Positions 10,530-23,078 of a DNA stretch of 64,000 nt are shown piece after piece. The first letter of the stretch is position 1, and each line of letters begins with the position of its first letter. The position numbers and the translations under genes were made by a program. This DNA comes from Zingiber officinale (lineage: Eukaryota > Streptophyta > Magnoliopsida > Zingiberales > Zingiberaceae): the NCBI RefSeq assembly GCF_018446385.1, contig NC_056001.1:7211600-7275599 (forward strand), given 5' to 3'. A model generated the notes under the pieces. That model saw only the letters and a list, made by a program, of their open reading frames with translations. It had not been told where the DNA came from and did no database searches.

Positions 10530-12070
10530 ACAATCCACAACTACATGATTATCATTAAGTAATAAAAGATATCGAACCCACAAAGACTGGATATAAGCAC
10601 TAGAGATTAATCACGATGAATTAGCTAAACGATCGATGGTTGAGAATTTATGCACTAAAGTGAAGAGAAACAAGATTAGGAGAAAGAGAGAGAGTTTGAG
10701 GGAGTTGAGGATTGATTGAAGACTTTGGTTGAGGGAAACATTCTAGAAGTTCGGTTTTATTGTGATGCTAATCAATGAACTAAGGATCACCAATTACCCA
10801 TCCTCTATCCCTATGCACATGTAGTAAGTTTGATTCATTACCGACATTTTCACGCGACGGTTATGTCGGAGTGTCATCTCTATTAACATCCAATGTTGCC
10901 CAATGGAAGTGATTCCTATGAAGTCTGGTTAGGGATACCCTTGTCACTAAAGCCCCCCGGTCATACATCCACAAGATACACAAAATATTTGATAACATGA
11001 ACATAGAAATAACTCAATAAGTCTAATTCAACAATTCCTTGTAGAGAGTTACTTTCCTTTCAAGGTGATGATGCTCTAGATGCCCGATTAAAGGGTTACC
11101 CTTGTCACTAGGGGTTTTCAGTCATACAATCTAGAGTATTCCCTCTACAGGGTGAACAAAACCACACAACCATTCAACCAAATATGAGAATTAAGCACCA
11201 ACACATCTCATACGCATAAAATCGAATGAATACAAGGTATAAGCAATATCATATGGAAAGGAAATTGGAAAATCCAAGAGTATACATCAATCACACATCA
11301 CAACTACTCCCTTAATTCTAGAACAATAAGATCTACCCCATAATAAGAAGGAAAGAATCCAAAGACAATGAAATCATAAGTTTAAAACTCAATCTAAAGA
11401 GAAGATGGGAGAAGAAGCTTATCCAAGACATTGAGTGTTCTTCATATCCAATCCCACTCTTCTGGAGTCGAAGGTGATAATGAAAACAGCTCCAGATCTT
11501 CAATCAAAGTGCAGAGAGGGCGTAGATTTGAGCCAAGATGGGTCTCTCAAAGGGGAGAACCTTCCTTCCCTCAAGAAGGGGAAGAACTCCCCTTAAATAG
11601 AGCCGAGAATAAGCCAGGGCACGGTCCGTGTCACGGCCATGCCCTTTGGCACGGCCAAACCTTGAAGTTGTGCTGTTGGAGTGACATGGTCGTTCCATGG
11701 TTTAATTCTGCTCTGTTGGAAAATGGCACAGCCATTGATTTGGTTCAGTTTGTTCGGCACGACCATGCCTTTTGGTATGGCCCTAGCTTGATTGGGTTCT
11801 AGTGAGCAGGCATGACCGTGTGAAACCACACAACCAAAGGTGGACTCTTCTCTAGATGGATGTCATGGTCGTGCCCTTTGGCACGATCGTGTGTTGCTTG
11901 GCCATGGATGAAGAGACACGGTCATGTGAAACCACACTGCGAAAGATCTGCTCTCTTCCTTGTCTCTCCAAAGCACGTTTCAATACCAATTTCGTTCAAA
12001 AAATGCATCCTATTAACAGAAAATCAAACAAAAATAGATCTCCGATGAAGATAGTAATTATGCTGAAAAT
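10530..12070. mobile_element. LTR-like insertion in the CACTA remnant, borders uncertain
   Basis: This block separates two stretches of CACTA-type AT-rich DNA. It contains the phrase aagatatcgaacccacaaagactgg (10566-10590), which I associate with plant LTR retroelements, two similar passages ending in cccttgtcacta (10938-10951 and 11098-11111), and several copies of a cacggccatgccctttggcacgg motif (11620-11910). No open frame has a recognisable domain. I could not fix a target duplication, so the class is a guess. Confidence 0.4.
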
Positions 12071-12570
12071 ATGACAAAGAGTGATAAAAATGCATAGAAT
12101 ATAAATAAAAAAAAGCAAGTGAATGTGTGTTAAAGTATGCATAAAGTGTATATATTCTACGCATATACTAGTTATTTTTGATGATTTGTTAGATGTGTTG
12201 TTTGGATAGTATGACTTATTGTTGAACATTGATATGTTATATGACTTGTAGTTATGGATATGATATGTATGGCTTGTAGTTATGGATTTGATAGTTTCAA
12301 GTTAAACTTCATTTTGTATGACTTCTTTTGAATGTTAATGGTACGATGTGTTGGAAAGGGTAATTGTAAGATGTGTTGGATGTTAATTATATAGAATGTG
12401 TTGAATTAATTGTATGATGTGTTGAATTCTTAAAAAAAAATATCATAAAATTTGTGATAAATTTTTATAATTTCGTCACAAATATGTGCCGGCTGTGAAT
12501 TAACGATGAAAATATTTTTACCCTAATTTCCATCGTAAAATTTAATATAAATTTATTATTATTATTTTTT

Positions 12571-12577
12571 GGTAGTG
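12571..12577 (-). other. CACTA terminal inverted repeat, right end
   Basis: Read on the minus strand this is CACTACCAAAAAA with its start at 12577, the classic CACTA terminus. Confidence 0.7.
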
Positions 12578-12841
12578 ATGGGCTCCAAGAGATTGGGACG
12601 GTGCGTCGTAATCGCACATGCTGATCAGGGTTGGCGTAATGTTTCCACTTATCCCTTGAGCAATATCTACTTCCAATAAAAATTCAAATGTCTGAAATCT
12701 CACGGTCATGTAGAACACGGGAATACTTGGCTGGGTGTTGACTACACGCATTGGAAAATTGGAGCGCTGTCACCATTTCTAGCTCATCTCATCGTCATCT
12801 AAATGCCATACTGATACCCGAGGGATATATAGGGTTCAACT

Positions 12842-13347
12842 TAAGGGTGTAAATAAATCAAGCCGTTCATGAGTTATTCGAAGTTCGATTCGATAAAAAT
12901 TCGTTTGAGCTCGTTTAATTAGGCTCGTTAAGATAAACAAGCCAAGTTCAAACTTCACAATACTCAGTTCGTTAGCTCATGAACACGTTCGTTAAGCTCA
13001 TGAATTAATTTTTAAATAACAATAATAATAATTTTGATATTAAATTTATAAATTTTACACTTTACTTATAAAAAATATAGACAAATATATTAAATTTATT
13101 TATTAGAATAAAATTATAAATTTTAATAAGAATATTATAATTTTCTCTAAATATATAATTTAGTTTTTAATGAATATTTAAATTTATAATTTATATTTAT
13201 TTAGCTCGTTTAGGCTCGATAAAAGCTTGAATAAGCTCGTGAGCCATGAATATATTCGTTAAATAAAGCTCAAGCTCGACTCGATTATAAACGAGTCAAG
13301 CTCAAACATTCAAGAATTCGGCTCGACTCGACTCGATTACCCTCCTA
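12842..13347. mobile_element. hAT-like MITE, 506 bp
   Basis: Ends are TAAGGGTGTAAATAAATCAA (left) and the complement of TAGGAGGGTAATCGAGTCGA (right), flanked by 8 bp copies GTTCAACT (12834-12841) and GTTCAACC (13348-13355). The inside is AT-rich with subterminal repeats of the gctcgtt / aagctcga words in inverted order. There is no coding capacity. An 8 bp duplication and TA(G/A)GGG-type ends fit a non-autonomous hAT element. Confidence 0.8.
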
Positions 13348-13923
13348 GTTCAACCCTTCCACGATTAATGCTATGTATAAATATCGATTTTAGCCTATGG
13401 TATATTATAAAAAAAAAAATCTAGTGGGATAAGTCTTAAAATGTTAGTCGTTTGAATGTATTTCTGATTTATTATGATGACAAAAAAAATTCTATAAGCC
13501 AAATCAATCATTTCCAGAATTATTCACTTAAAAAAGCTAAAATATGTATATAGAGAACCCAGCTATGCGGACAGAACGTTGCGCGCGCCCATGCACACCT
13601 AAGCGATCCAGGCATCTGGATCAGAGATGTAGACACATACATTTAGTTTTTTTAATCAACATCTTCTAAAAATAATTCTATATCCTATAAATATCTAAAA
13701 TTTTTAATTTTAAACACTATAATTCAAGAGAAAAGTCTGAATCTTAAAAGACAATCTTATTGATTCAAACTCATTATAATCTAACCACTAAATTCTAAAA
13801 TTTTAAACCTTAAATATATATAATATACCCCGTGAGTATCTAAAATTTTTAATTTTGAACACAATAATCCAAGAGGAAAACCTAAACCCTAGAGGGAAAA
13901 TCTTACTAACTCAAACTCATTAT

Positions 13924-14958
13924 TGTTAGAACCATTGACGGACGGCTAGAGGGAGGGTGTATAACCCCTGCATAAATCAAAACAAAAAGAACTTTTCTCG
14001 GCTTATAATTTAAATAAAATAAACACTTGCATAAAAATAAATAATAAACTGAAAAGAAAGAAGCATAACGAATTACTTGATTACAACTGGGGAGGTTGTT
14101 AATCCAAGACGAAAAAATACACTAAAAGATCTCTTCTGGGCGGAGAAGCCTCTTACAGCATTCAAAGCTCACAAAACAAAGCTAAACAAGAACTAGGAAG
14201 TACACAAGTGTTGTTTCAAACTATTCTGCATTGTACTTTAGCTTTGGGAGCAAGACTACTTATATAGCCTTACTCAGGGCGCTTGGAAGAGTTCCAGACG
14301 CCTAGAGGGGGATAAAATTTTATCTCCTTCGCAACGGATCGAGGTCAAACGCGATCCGGATAAAATCTGATTCTGAGCGCCCGAACTAGGAAAGCCAACC
14401 AAATTGACTATTTCCAGTCCGGGCCTTTCGCTCCAGCTTCGCTCGCCTCGGTCCGGGTCTTCCACTCTGGTTCCTCTTGCTTGGGTGATCTCGGCCATCC
14501 GGAATAGGGCTTATCCGAACCCAACTTCCGGCCTTCTCGAGTAAGCTTTCGCTTCGGCTTCTCGTCCCTCGGAATCATCGCTTGCTTCCTTCTCGTCCGC
14601 CAATGTACTATTCCGCAGCTCTTCATCCCTTAGACACATCAAGCTCGTCGACTCTCTCCCGTGCTAACCTTCTCGCTAGCTGCGTCTGTTACTCCTCAAG
14701 CAATCTTTCACTCCGGCTTCTCGTCCCTCGGAAACACCGCACGCTCCTTCTCATCCGCCGGTGTGCTCTTCCGCAGCACCTCGTCCCTCAGACGCACCGA
14801 GCCCGTCGGCTCTCTTCCGTGTCCTCCTTCTCACTAGCTGCGTCTTTTGCTCGATTCTATGTGCTCCTAAGTTCCTGCACACTTAGACACAGGATTAAAC
14901 ACAACATGACATAACCTAACTTGTTTGATCACATCAAAACAACCTTGGGGTACCAACA
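13924..14958 (-). repeat. Left LTR of the second element
   Basis: TATA box CTATATAAG lies on the minus strand at 14259-14267, with a GGCGC-type inverted repeat next to it (14278-14307). A 159 bp tandem duplication (14536-14853) makes this LTR longer than that of the element at 2479. Confidence 0.9.
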
Positions 14959-15723
14959 ATCTCCCCCTTTTTAATGTGAGCAACCCTAAATTAAGTTAGG
15001 GTAAACTAACATAAAGTAAAAGAATAAATTTGCAATTAAAGTGCAAAAATTAAAAAAAGTTAAAACTACCTCCCCCTAGACTTAATTTTCCCTTCTCTCT
15101 CTTTGATCACATAAAAAATGGGGTACCAAAAGAAATCTAAGAGTAAATTTTTCAAAAAATATGAATGTTTAAAAAAAAAAAAAATCTGATTTTCAACATT
15201 TTGAAAGACTTCTCAAGTTTTTGAAAATTTTGAAAATAATTGTGATAGCACTTAAAAAATTACAATAGTTTTAGAAATTTAAAAAAAAATCTAAGTAAAA
15301 AATATTTTTGATATCACAAAAAAAACATCAATAATTTCCTAAGTTAAAAACAAAAAAAAATATTTGAGTAACTTCAACAACTATTTAAAGCATTATTTAA
15401 TCATATTTAAATCCTTTTGTCAGTTAGTCAATTAAATATTTTATTTCATTAATTGGCTTGCAGACTGTGGCGAAGTACTAGATCTTCTTGGTTATTGGAG
15501 CAACAACTACTTTCTAGACAAAGCCTCTTAAGGAAATCAAACATTTAATTTTCTCACTAAAGACCCTAAGCCTAATTAAAATTTAATTTATACAAGATTT
15601 GGGAACCCAATACAGGTTCCTTCCAACTGAATTAATTAAAAAATTCTTTGGGACATATTTTCTGGATAGTTTTTTTATTTGGCCCCTATGAAATCTAAGA
15701 TTGACGCTTAGTCTATTATAATT

Positions 15724-16480
15724 TTAAGTTTTAACATTTAAGCATGCATGATTTGTCAAGTCTTCTACTTGTACTTTCAATTTATCATTTTCTAGTTTTA
15801 ACTTATCACAATCTTCTACTGGACAAGATTTATCTAAAATTAATTTCAATTCATTGTTTTCTTTTTCTAGCCCGCAACAGGTTTTTGATAGCAATTTAAC
15901 AAATTTGAACATCTAATCAGGTGGAAGAGATCGTACTTGACTTACCTGATTGATCCCGTTATTCGTAGCTCACCCTGAACTGCTGCTTTCTTCCGAAGAC
16001 TCTCCCCCTTCATCGATGCTCATCTGGGATGATCTTTCTGTGTCCTCAAGAAAGAATTCGGCTATAAGGGTTGTCTCGGTAATTTCCTTGGTCTTGGATT
16101 CTTCTGACGACGACTCGGTGCCCATCGAGGAGTTGGTTTCGGCTACAATTGGTTCTTCATAGAGCTTCAAGAATTTTTTTCCAAAGTTCTTTCGCACTTT
16201 GATAGTTGCTGATTTTGTCAAGATCCTTTACCGGTAGTACATTTATTAAATGATATTCAGTCTTACCATTTGACGTAAAGTCATCGCGCTACTTTTTGGT
16301 CTAGATGTGTTTTTCAATTTCTTCTCCGTTTGTTTTCTTAATTTGGTGCTTCATAACCATATTTTATTATTAATAAAATATTAAAATCTATTTTAAGAAA
16401 TACCTTCATGCGACGTTTCCAAAAAGCGAACTCCCCCTCAAATAATGGTGGGTAGATGCCAACTCCGGCCATCATCTTTT
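15724..16480 (-). pseudogene. Gag remnants of the second LTR element
   Basis: Segment 15912-15724 reads LLSKTCCGLEKENNELKLIL and DKLKLENDKLKVQVEDL, a coiled coil matching the equivalent part of the element at 2479. Segment 16221-15970 carries an acidic, serine-rich tail ending SIDEGGESSEESSSSG. Near 16420-16480 a few codons of the gag start are recognisable on the minus strand (MAGVGIYPPLFEGEFAFW). Most of gag, including the zinc knuckle, is deleted. Confidence 0.6.
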
Positions 16481-16516
16481 GCTTCGATCGGCGGTTAGTC
16501 CTCCTGAAGCGTCATT

Positions 16517-16528
16517 GCTCTAATACCA
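16517..16528 (-). other. Primer binding site of the second LTR element (mutated)
   Basis: Minus strand TGGTATTAGAGC, one base off the tRNA-iMet site, two bases inside the right LTR. Confidence 0.85.
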
Positions 16529-16530
16529 CT

Positions 16531-17583
16531 TGTTACGACCCTTGGCGGCTGGCTAGAGGAGGGGGGAATAGCCCTTGCACAAATCAAAACAAAAAGAACC
16601 TATCTTGACTTATAACTTAAATAAAACAAACACTTGCATAAAAATGAATAATAAACTGAAAAGAAAGAGGCACAGCAAATTACTTGGTTACAACCGGAGA
16701 AGTTGTTAATTCAAGGTGAAAAGGTGCACTAAAAAATCTCCTCTGGTCGGAGAATCCTCTTACAACATTCAAAACTCACAAAACAAAGCTAAACAAGAAC
16801 TAGGAAGTGCACAAGTATTGTTTCAAACTATTCTGTGTTGTGCTTTAGCTTTGGGAGCAAGGCTACTTATATAGCCATACTCGGGGCGCCTGGAAGGGTT
16901 CCAGGCGCCTGGAGAGGGATAAAATTTTATCCCCTTCGCAACGGATTGAGGTCAAACGCTATCCAGATAAAATCCGATTCCGGACGCCTGGAAGGGTTCC
17001 AGTGCCCGTACCAAGAAAGTCAACCAAGTTGACTTTTTCCAGTCTAGACCTTCCACTCCGATTTTGCTCATCTCGGTCAGGGCCTTCCGCTCTTGTTCCT
17101 CTTACTTGGGTGATTTCGTTCATCCGGAATAGGGCTCACTCGAACCCAACTTCCGGTCTTCTCGAGCAAACTTTCGCTCTGGTTTCTCATCCCTCGGAAT
17201 CGTCGCTTGCTTCCTTCTCGTCCACCAGCGTACTCTTCCACAGCTCTTCGTCTCTCGAACGCACAGAGCTCGTCGGCTCTCTCCCGTGTCGACCTTCTCA
17301 CTAGCTGTGTCTTTTACTCCTCAAGCAATCTTCCGCTCCGACTTCTAATCCCTCGGAAACACCACACGTCCCTTCTCATTCGCCGATGTACTCTTCCGCA
17401 ACACCTCGTTTCTCAGATGCACCGAGCCCGTCGTCTCTATTCCGTGTTGTCCTTCTTGCTAGCTACGTCTTTTGCTTGACTCTCTATGCTCCTAAGTTCT
17501 TGCACACTTAGACACAGGATTAAACACAACAGGACATAACCTAACTTGTTTGATCACATCAAAATAACCTTAGGGTATCAATA
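16531..17583 (-). repeat. Right LTR of the second element
   Basis: TATA box CTATATAAG lies on the minus strand at 16866-16874. A perfect hairpin with 11 bp arms (GGCGCCTGGAA / TTCCAGGCGCC, loop GGG) lies at 16885-16909. The same 159 bp internal duplication is present (17161 onward), so it predates this insertion. Confidence 0.9.
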
Positions 17584-17591
17584 ATTATAAC

Positions 17592-18298
17592 GGGGCAGAT
17601 CCTTTGGTCTACAAAAAAGTGGATCAGGGGATGGACTACTTGAAATTACGGTCGGATTGTGGTCATGATCCAGCCGTAATTAGTTGCAATCCCTCACTAA
17701 GTTCATTATCTCCCAGGTTATAGTTTGGATTAGGGAGGGTGGTCGGAGACCACTTGAAGGTCGCGGGGGTGGGCAAGTGGCCAAGCAACCTAGCGCCGAG
17801 TGGGAGACTGCCTCCAGGTGGCCTTCGGTTATCCGTCCCAATCCAAACTATAATCTTGGGGGGATGTTGAACCCAGGGAGGGATCACAGCCAATTACGGT
17901 CGGATCACAGTCACGATCTAGCCGCAATTGTAAGTGGTTCATCCCCTAGTTCACTTTTTTATGGACCAGAAGATTTGGGCTCCGGATCATGGTTGTGATC
18001 TAGCCGTGATTGGTTGCAATCCCTTCCTAGGTTCACCGGCCCCCCTCCCCTCGCGTTATAGTTTGAGTCAGGGTAGGTGGTCGAAGGCCACCTCCCGCTC
18101 GACGCCAAACTGCCTGGCCACTTGCCCAATGCCGGCGGCCTCTAGCCACCTGCCCCGATCCAAACTATAGCTTGGGGGACGGTGGACCCAGGAAGGGATC
18201 ACAATCAATTGCAGTAGGATTGCGGCCACAATCCAACCGCAATTACAAGTGATCCATACCCTAGTTCACTTTTTTTTGGACCAAAGGATCTGCCACCT
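17592..18298. mobile_element. Mutator-like MITE with long inverted repeats, 707 bp
   Basis: The left end GGGGCAGATCCTTTGGTC and the complement of the right end (GGTGGCAGATCCTTTGGTCC) match, and the similarity continues for more than 70 bp inward (AAAAAAGTG, then GATGGA, ACTTG, GGATTGTGG). The flanks are ATTATAAC on both sides (17584-17591, 18299-18306), possibly 9 bp with one mismatch. Internal sequence is also partly palindromic (ggttatagtttgg against ccaaactataa). Long TIRs with an 8-9 bp duplication favour a Mutator-like origin. There is no coding potential. Confidence 0.8.
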
Positions 18299-18579
18299 AT
18301 TATAACTCAACTCCTAATTTTTAAAATTTTGAACCCTAAATATATATAATATACCCAAACAATAAATAAAATACAAAAAAAAACATTCTGCTTAAATCCA
18401 GACACCTGGATTGAATCTAGGGCGCCTTGATTAAATACAGGCGTCCGAGGTCAGTAGGGTCACACGGCAGCGAGTCCGCAGTAGAGCATTTTCGTATATA
18501 TATATACTACACAACGGTGAACGACATCCAACGTGAATGATTTGAGCGGTCAAAACTTATTTTTTTCCTCTCTTATCTG

Positions 18580-19206
18580 TATACAACTTTAGCTTCTCTC
18601 TTGCATGTAAGTCTCTCTTTTACGTACAAGGTGGTGCTAGTTTTTATAAACTAATACCAAGGTTAGTTGATCTTTAAAGATTAACTCCAACGTGCTGGTT
18701 TTTAAAGACTAGCACCAGTATGTTAGTACTGGTTTACATAAACCAACGCCACATGGGTGTTGGTTTTTGCAAATCAGTACTAACTATTGATGCTGATTTA
18801 CACCATATTGGTTTTAGTCTTTAAATATCAGCACCAACAGAAAATCAGTTGTGCAAACTAGTACTATGTTGGTACTGATTTACGCAAACCAGTACTACAT
18901 AAAACAAGCAGCAATAGTGATACTGGTTTGTGTACGCTTGCAGCACCACTATTGGTGTTGGTTTGGTGCTGGTTTATACTACGTTAGTACTGATCTTTAA
19001 AGACCAACATCAATAGTAATGTTGGTTTGTATAAATTAACATCAACGTGGTCTAAACTAGCACCAATGTATTGATGCTCATTTTTAAAGACCAACACATT
19101 GAGTTGATCTTTAAAAATCAATTTCACTTTGGAACTGATTTATAAAAATAATATCATCTTATTTGTTGGAGGGAGACCTCCATGCAAGTGAGAAAAGAGT
19201 TGTATA
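18580..19206. mobile_element. Foldback element full of nested inverted repeats
   Basis: The outer arms pair: TATACAAC ... CTTGCATG ... GTCTC (18580-18618) against GAGACCTCCATGCAAG ... GTTGTATA (19170-19206). Between them, from about 18630 to 19160, the words (A)CTGGTTTxxxAAACCAGTxx, GGTGTTGG/CCAACACC and CTTTAAAGA alternate in direct and inverted order some twenty times. No ORF is present. A 2 bp TA or no clear target duplication can be seen, so the class is undecided. Confidence 0.65.
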
Positions 19207-22200
19207 AACACTTTGGTTGTGTTAGGTAAGTATAAATGGATTAGGATCCAATACTTTATTTTTAATAATTTTATTGTTTTTTTCACAATTTTATTTTATA
19301 TTTGGATTTTTTCTTTAGAAAATGGTCCACTCATTTCACTAAATCCATTTCATACCTGGTCACGTTTTTCCCATTTCCATTAAGTGTATTAATAAAGATA
19401 GCTTGATCTCCCAAGTTCCCTTAATATATATCTTAAGTTCTTCCTCCAGTTTGAGCCAAACTATCGAAAATTACTTCTTAAATCCTCCGAACTATACTAT
19501 TTGTTTATTTGAAGTCGGAATAATAAATTTGAATTAAATACAGAACTATACTATTTTTTTAATTTTATATGTGCGAGATGATGTGACTATTAGGATTACT
19601 GAACCTTGACACGTCGCATCAATATCTACCATTCGCATGTAACATTGCCGACCACGTCTTTTAGCTAGGGCATCGTTTTTGTTTCCATTTTAATTGGGTG
19701 TGACGTGATTGCGATGGAATCGGGTTAAATTACACGTGGGAAACTGAAGACCTTTTGTTTATTTATTTATTTATCTACCAGATCACACTGATTCTCACAT
19801 TGCTTATTTTAGTTATTATTTGGCTATTGCTATCTCGGTAATTTTAGTAGTTGATTTAGGGCATCTTCCATAGTTTTAGTTTTTTTTAAAAAAAATATAT
19901 ATCTTAATACATCACATTATATCACATCAATATTCGAAAAATAAAACACCTCCATTAATTAAAGCTCTAAATAATTGTTATATGGTCAAATTCATAACAT
20001 ATAATTATATAGTTATATACATATTACATTAATTTTAAAAAAACAACTTTAAAATTTTATTACTATTTTTGAATTATATAAACTTCAAACCTTGTAGTAC
20101 AATAGTTAGAATTTTTTTATTAAATTTTTTTTGTTTCAAAAACCTTGTATTGAAGATGATCCTACACTTCTATTTTGGATTTTCTATAACATAAGTATGT
20201 ACAGCTTTCTAGAATTGTATTCATGTTTTTTTGTTAATCTGGTTATTCAATTTTTTTGAGTCGATTAATTCTAGAGAGGATTGATTCGGAAGTTTTTTAT
20301 CAACTACTAAAATAAATTCAAAAGCACAGGACGATCTAGCATCACGAGTATTTTAAACACCATAGACGTATGGTGTACTGCATGAGTTTCAAACCCCGGT
20401 TATATTGGAGCTCATTTTATTCGTATTTTAATTTTAGTTGGCACCAAATATCCAGTTTACATTGACTAATCCTAAGGATGATTGGTTCAACTCGCTCCAT
20501 AAAAGTTCTCCACTTGTCATTAAAGTAAATAAGTAAGTGTTCATATCGAGAGATCCATCAGTCCGACGTTCTTAAGTCAATTGTTCATTAAGAGAATTTT
20601 ATCCCTTAATTTATCGAAGAATGCATCCTACACCATTGCCCCAGGAGTTTAGGGCCTGTTTTATTCATGTTTTTGTACAATATATGGACGGAGCTACAAA
20701 TATTCATTTGTGGAAAATTGGATACGAGTAGCCTCATGGCTACTTAGAGGAGACAATCGGACTCCAATGTCCATGACTTTTAGCTCTATCTAACAAGATT
20801 CTATAGAGATTAAACTGTACCAGATTTAGTCCCATGAGGGTTTCAAGTGAACGTAATTTTACCCATGAGGTAGGTTCGGGTATAGTTTAATTAATGAGTC
20901 ATGATATCTTCAAGAAAAAATTTCAATAAAATATTTAAGGATATCATCATTTCATTTTTTTTTTTACCTCATCATTTGATGTATTTATCTTGAGCATTTC
21001 ATTGAGATTCTTTCCTTTAACATATCATTTTTCTAATTTAATCATGAGATCAGATTAATTATATACCTCTTTTGATCATAAAATTGACGGAGGACGAATG
21101 TATTCATCTTTGTCCCTATGAGATTAGATTAGTTAGATATGATTTAATCGTGGATTGTTCAGGCATGACGTGGCCTGTAATTCGAATTTGACTTTTGAGT
21201 CGTGAATCAGAAAAACGATCATCTACCTCCAAATAAATCCGACGAATTAGCCTAGTCACTTGAATTATAAAAAAATAATGATAATAGAGTCTATGCTCAC
21301 GTCAAATGCCAAAATCAACCATTACGAGTTAGCATCCTGCACACACACGTGATGATTCCTACTTTATGTGATATATCTCTATCATGGTTTGACCAATTAA
21401 TTTACTAATAATTATTCGTAATTTATTATCTCCATATTAATCCAGAGATAGATTGACGAAAATACTAGGAACAAACGAATTATTTTTTATCACATACTTT
21501 ATGTCGACTGGATTCGAATAGTGTATTATCATTTTATTTTGCCTCTTGTATTGCTACTATGATCATTCACTTTTATTTGTATACAAGTTTTAGATGGTTT
21601 AATATAAAATTTAAAATATTAGTTATTTGTGTATAAATACTATTAAGTTATATTAAAGAAGTGATTAATTACAGTTTAATTTATTTAATTTAGCAAGAAA
21701 GAAAAACACTCGCATAAAGTTTAAAAAAATTACAAATCAAACGCTCACCATGGCCCATGGGCAACGATATAATATTCTAATTTTATTTAACTTTTCTATG
21801 CATATGCACATGTCTGTCTTGAAAATACATAATTTAATTAGTATTTCTATTTCTTATATATCGCTTTGAGTTGCATTCGGCCAATTCTAATAATTAATTA
21901 ATTAAATGGCTACACAGCCTACACCCACATGCACATGCTTCACGATCTTCGTCACTTATTTCACTTAAGGGATTGGAGACAATGCATCTCTTCCACCTAC
22001 CAATCATTTTCACTACATATCTCCCTTCATACCGGATATTAATCATAGTGAGTACAGTAAGCTGCACGCCATTTGCGCATGCAAATTAAAGGAATCGATC
22101 TGTTCATGGATAACCACGAAGGCCTACAATTTCGCTAGCTGCCGACCTCTTTAATTTGTTTGGGTGCCAAACACATTTCCCTTATCATCATCACGCTTAT

Positions 22201-22960
22201 ACTAAAATGACAATTTAATTACTTACTTTACCAAGATGAAAAACAATAGAATAATTACACGCGTTTACAAGTAAATTTAAATATATATAACAAACAGTAC
22301 TAGAAAGGAGTATCTAATGATTACTAGCATTAAAAAAAAACAAAAAAGAAGCTTCTATGTCCTCGAACATGAAACACGATCAAGGACAATGGGGTGTTAG
22401 TTTCAACCCGTACTGCACCTAGAAGCTGCGTTGTTTTTTATCACACAAGTCAACCAAAGCAATGCAAACCATTTGTGTATGTGAGGAAATTAGAGGACGT
22501 TGGATTGTTGATGGTTAAGATCACCCAACGAATTTATCTGTCCTCTCAATAATAAACCAACTGCAAACAGTCGGCAACATGTAATCATGAATCACGAAAC
22601 TTTTCTATATTTATATAAATAATTGCCGTTGGATAGATTATAGATAGATAGATTTCAAATAATTGAGCCTCCTGTCGCATGTCGGGATCCATTTATTGCT
22701 CCGAGCCGGCGTCTAACTCCTGATTTGATATTTGATTCCCGGCCTGGTCAGCTTAAAAAGACCCCTAACATATGGGTTTTGTTTGATCTGTCCTCATTGT
22801 GATTTTGACTTGCCGCTGTGTCTGAAAGGAAATATTATAGCAGAATCTTCCACCATTTAAATTCAGAATATGAAGAGTGTGAAATAGGTCTTCGAAACCT
22901 TTTCATATTAGTTTGGTCCTGGTTATTAGCATAGGATGACCTAATAAGTAATATCTTTTT
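19207..22960. other. Quiet intergenic stretch
   Basis: AT-rich DNA without open frames of note, splice-bordered exons or paired element ends that I could recognise. A short segment near 20385 (GAGTTTCAAACCCCGG) looks like a weak tRNA B-box but no SINE structure surrounds it. The last kilobase may hold the distal promoter of the gene at 23079. Confidence 0.5.
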
Positions 22961-23022
22961 CTGGCTTACTCAACTGGAGGTTTGATTGATTGCATTGCAT
23001 TAATTGAGTTTCTCAGTTTCTC

Positions 23023-23030
23023 TATATAAA
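23023..23030 (+). promoter_or_regulatory. TATA box of the small gene at 23079
   Basis: TATATAAA lies 49 bp before the ATG, so the 5' leader would be only about 20-30 nt. Confidence 0.6.
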
Positions 23031-23078
23031 GACTTGGATTTCTTCTCGTGCTGCCACGGTTGATTCGCACCCCAGCAG

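Larger units (their letters stand above)
7748..12577 (+). mobile_element. Remnant of a CACTA (En/Spm-type) transposon, host of later insertions
   Basis: A plant-transposase C-terminal region lies at 7748-8245, and the right terminus reads GGTAGTG at 12571-12577 after a T run, the complement of CACTACCAAAAAA. AT-rich subterminal DNA with repeated gatgtgttg words fills 12090-12570. No matching CACTA left end was found before 7748, so the left side is lost or lies across the Copia junction at 7480-7740. Two blocks of foreign DNA (8795-10304 and roughly 10530-12070) are inserted inside it. Confidence 0.65.
13924..17583 (-). mobile_element. Second gag-type SIRE-like LTR element
   Basis: TGTTAG at 13924 and the complement-type end CAATA at 17583 are flanked by ATTAT (13919-13923, 17584-17588). 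LTRs are about 1035 bp (13924-14958) and 1053 bp (16531-17583). A mutated tRNA-iMet site lies beside the right LTR and a purine tract (AAAAAGGGGGAGAT on the minus strand) beside the left one, giving right-to-left orientation. The interior is only about 1.6 kb and holds remnants of a gag C-terminal region. It is related to the element at 2479 but more deleted. No pol domain is present. Confidence 0.9.
13690..18357. repeat. AT-rich 145 bp tandem duplication, later split by two insertions
   Basis: A unit beginning atctaaaatttttaattttaaacac and ending atatataatataccc occurs at about 13690-13828. It recurs from about 13836 to 13923, continuing at 18299-18357 after the nested elements. The match across the 4.4 kb interruption shows the original empty site. 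Confidence 0.75.

Noticed and set aside
17684-18170. Open frames of 76-104 codons in the Mutator-like MITE
   Set aside because: They follow the internal inverted repeats and match no transposase.
20330-20440. Possible tRNA-derived SINE
   Set aside because: Only a weak B-box-like word is present; there is no A box at the right distance, no poly(A) tail and no target duplication.
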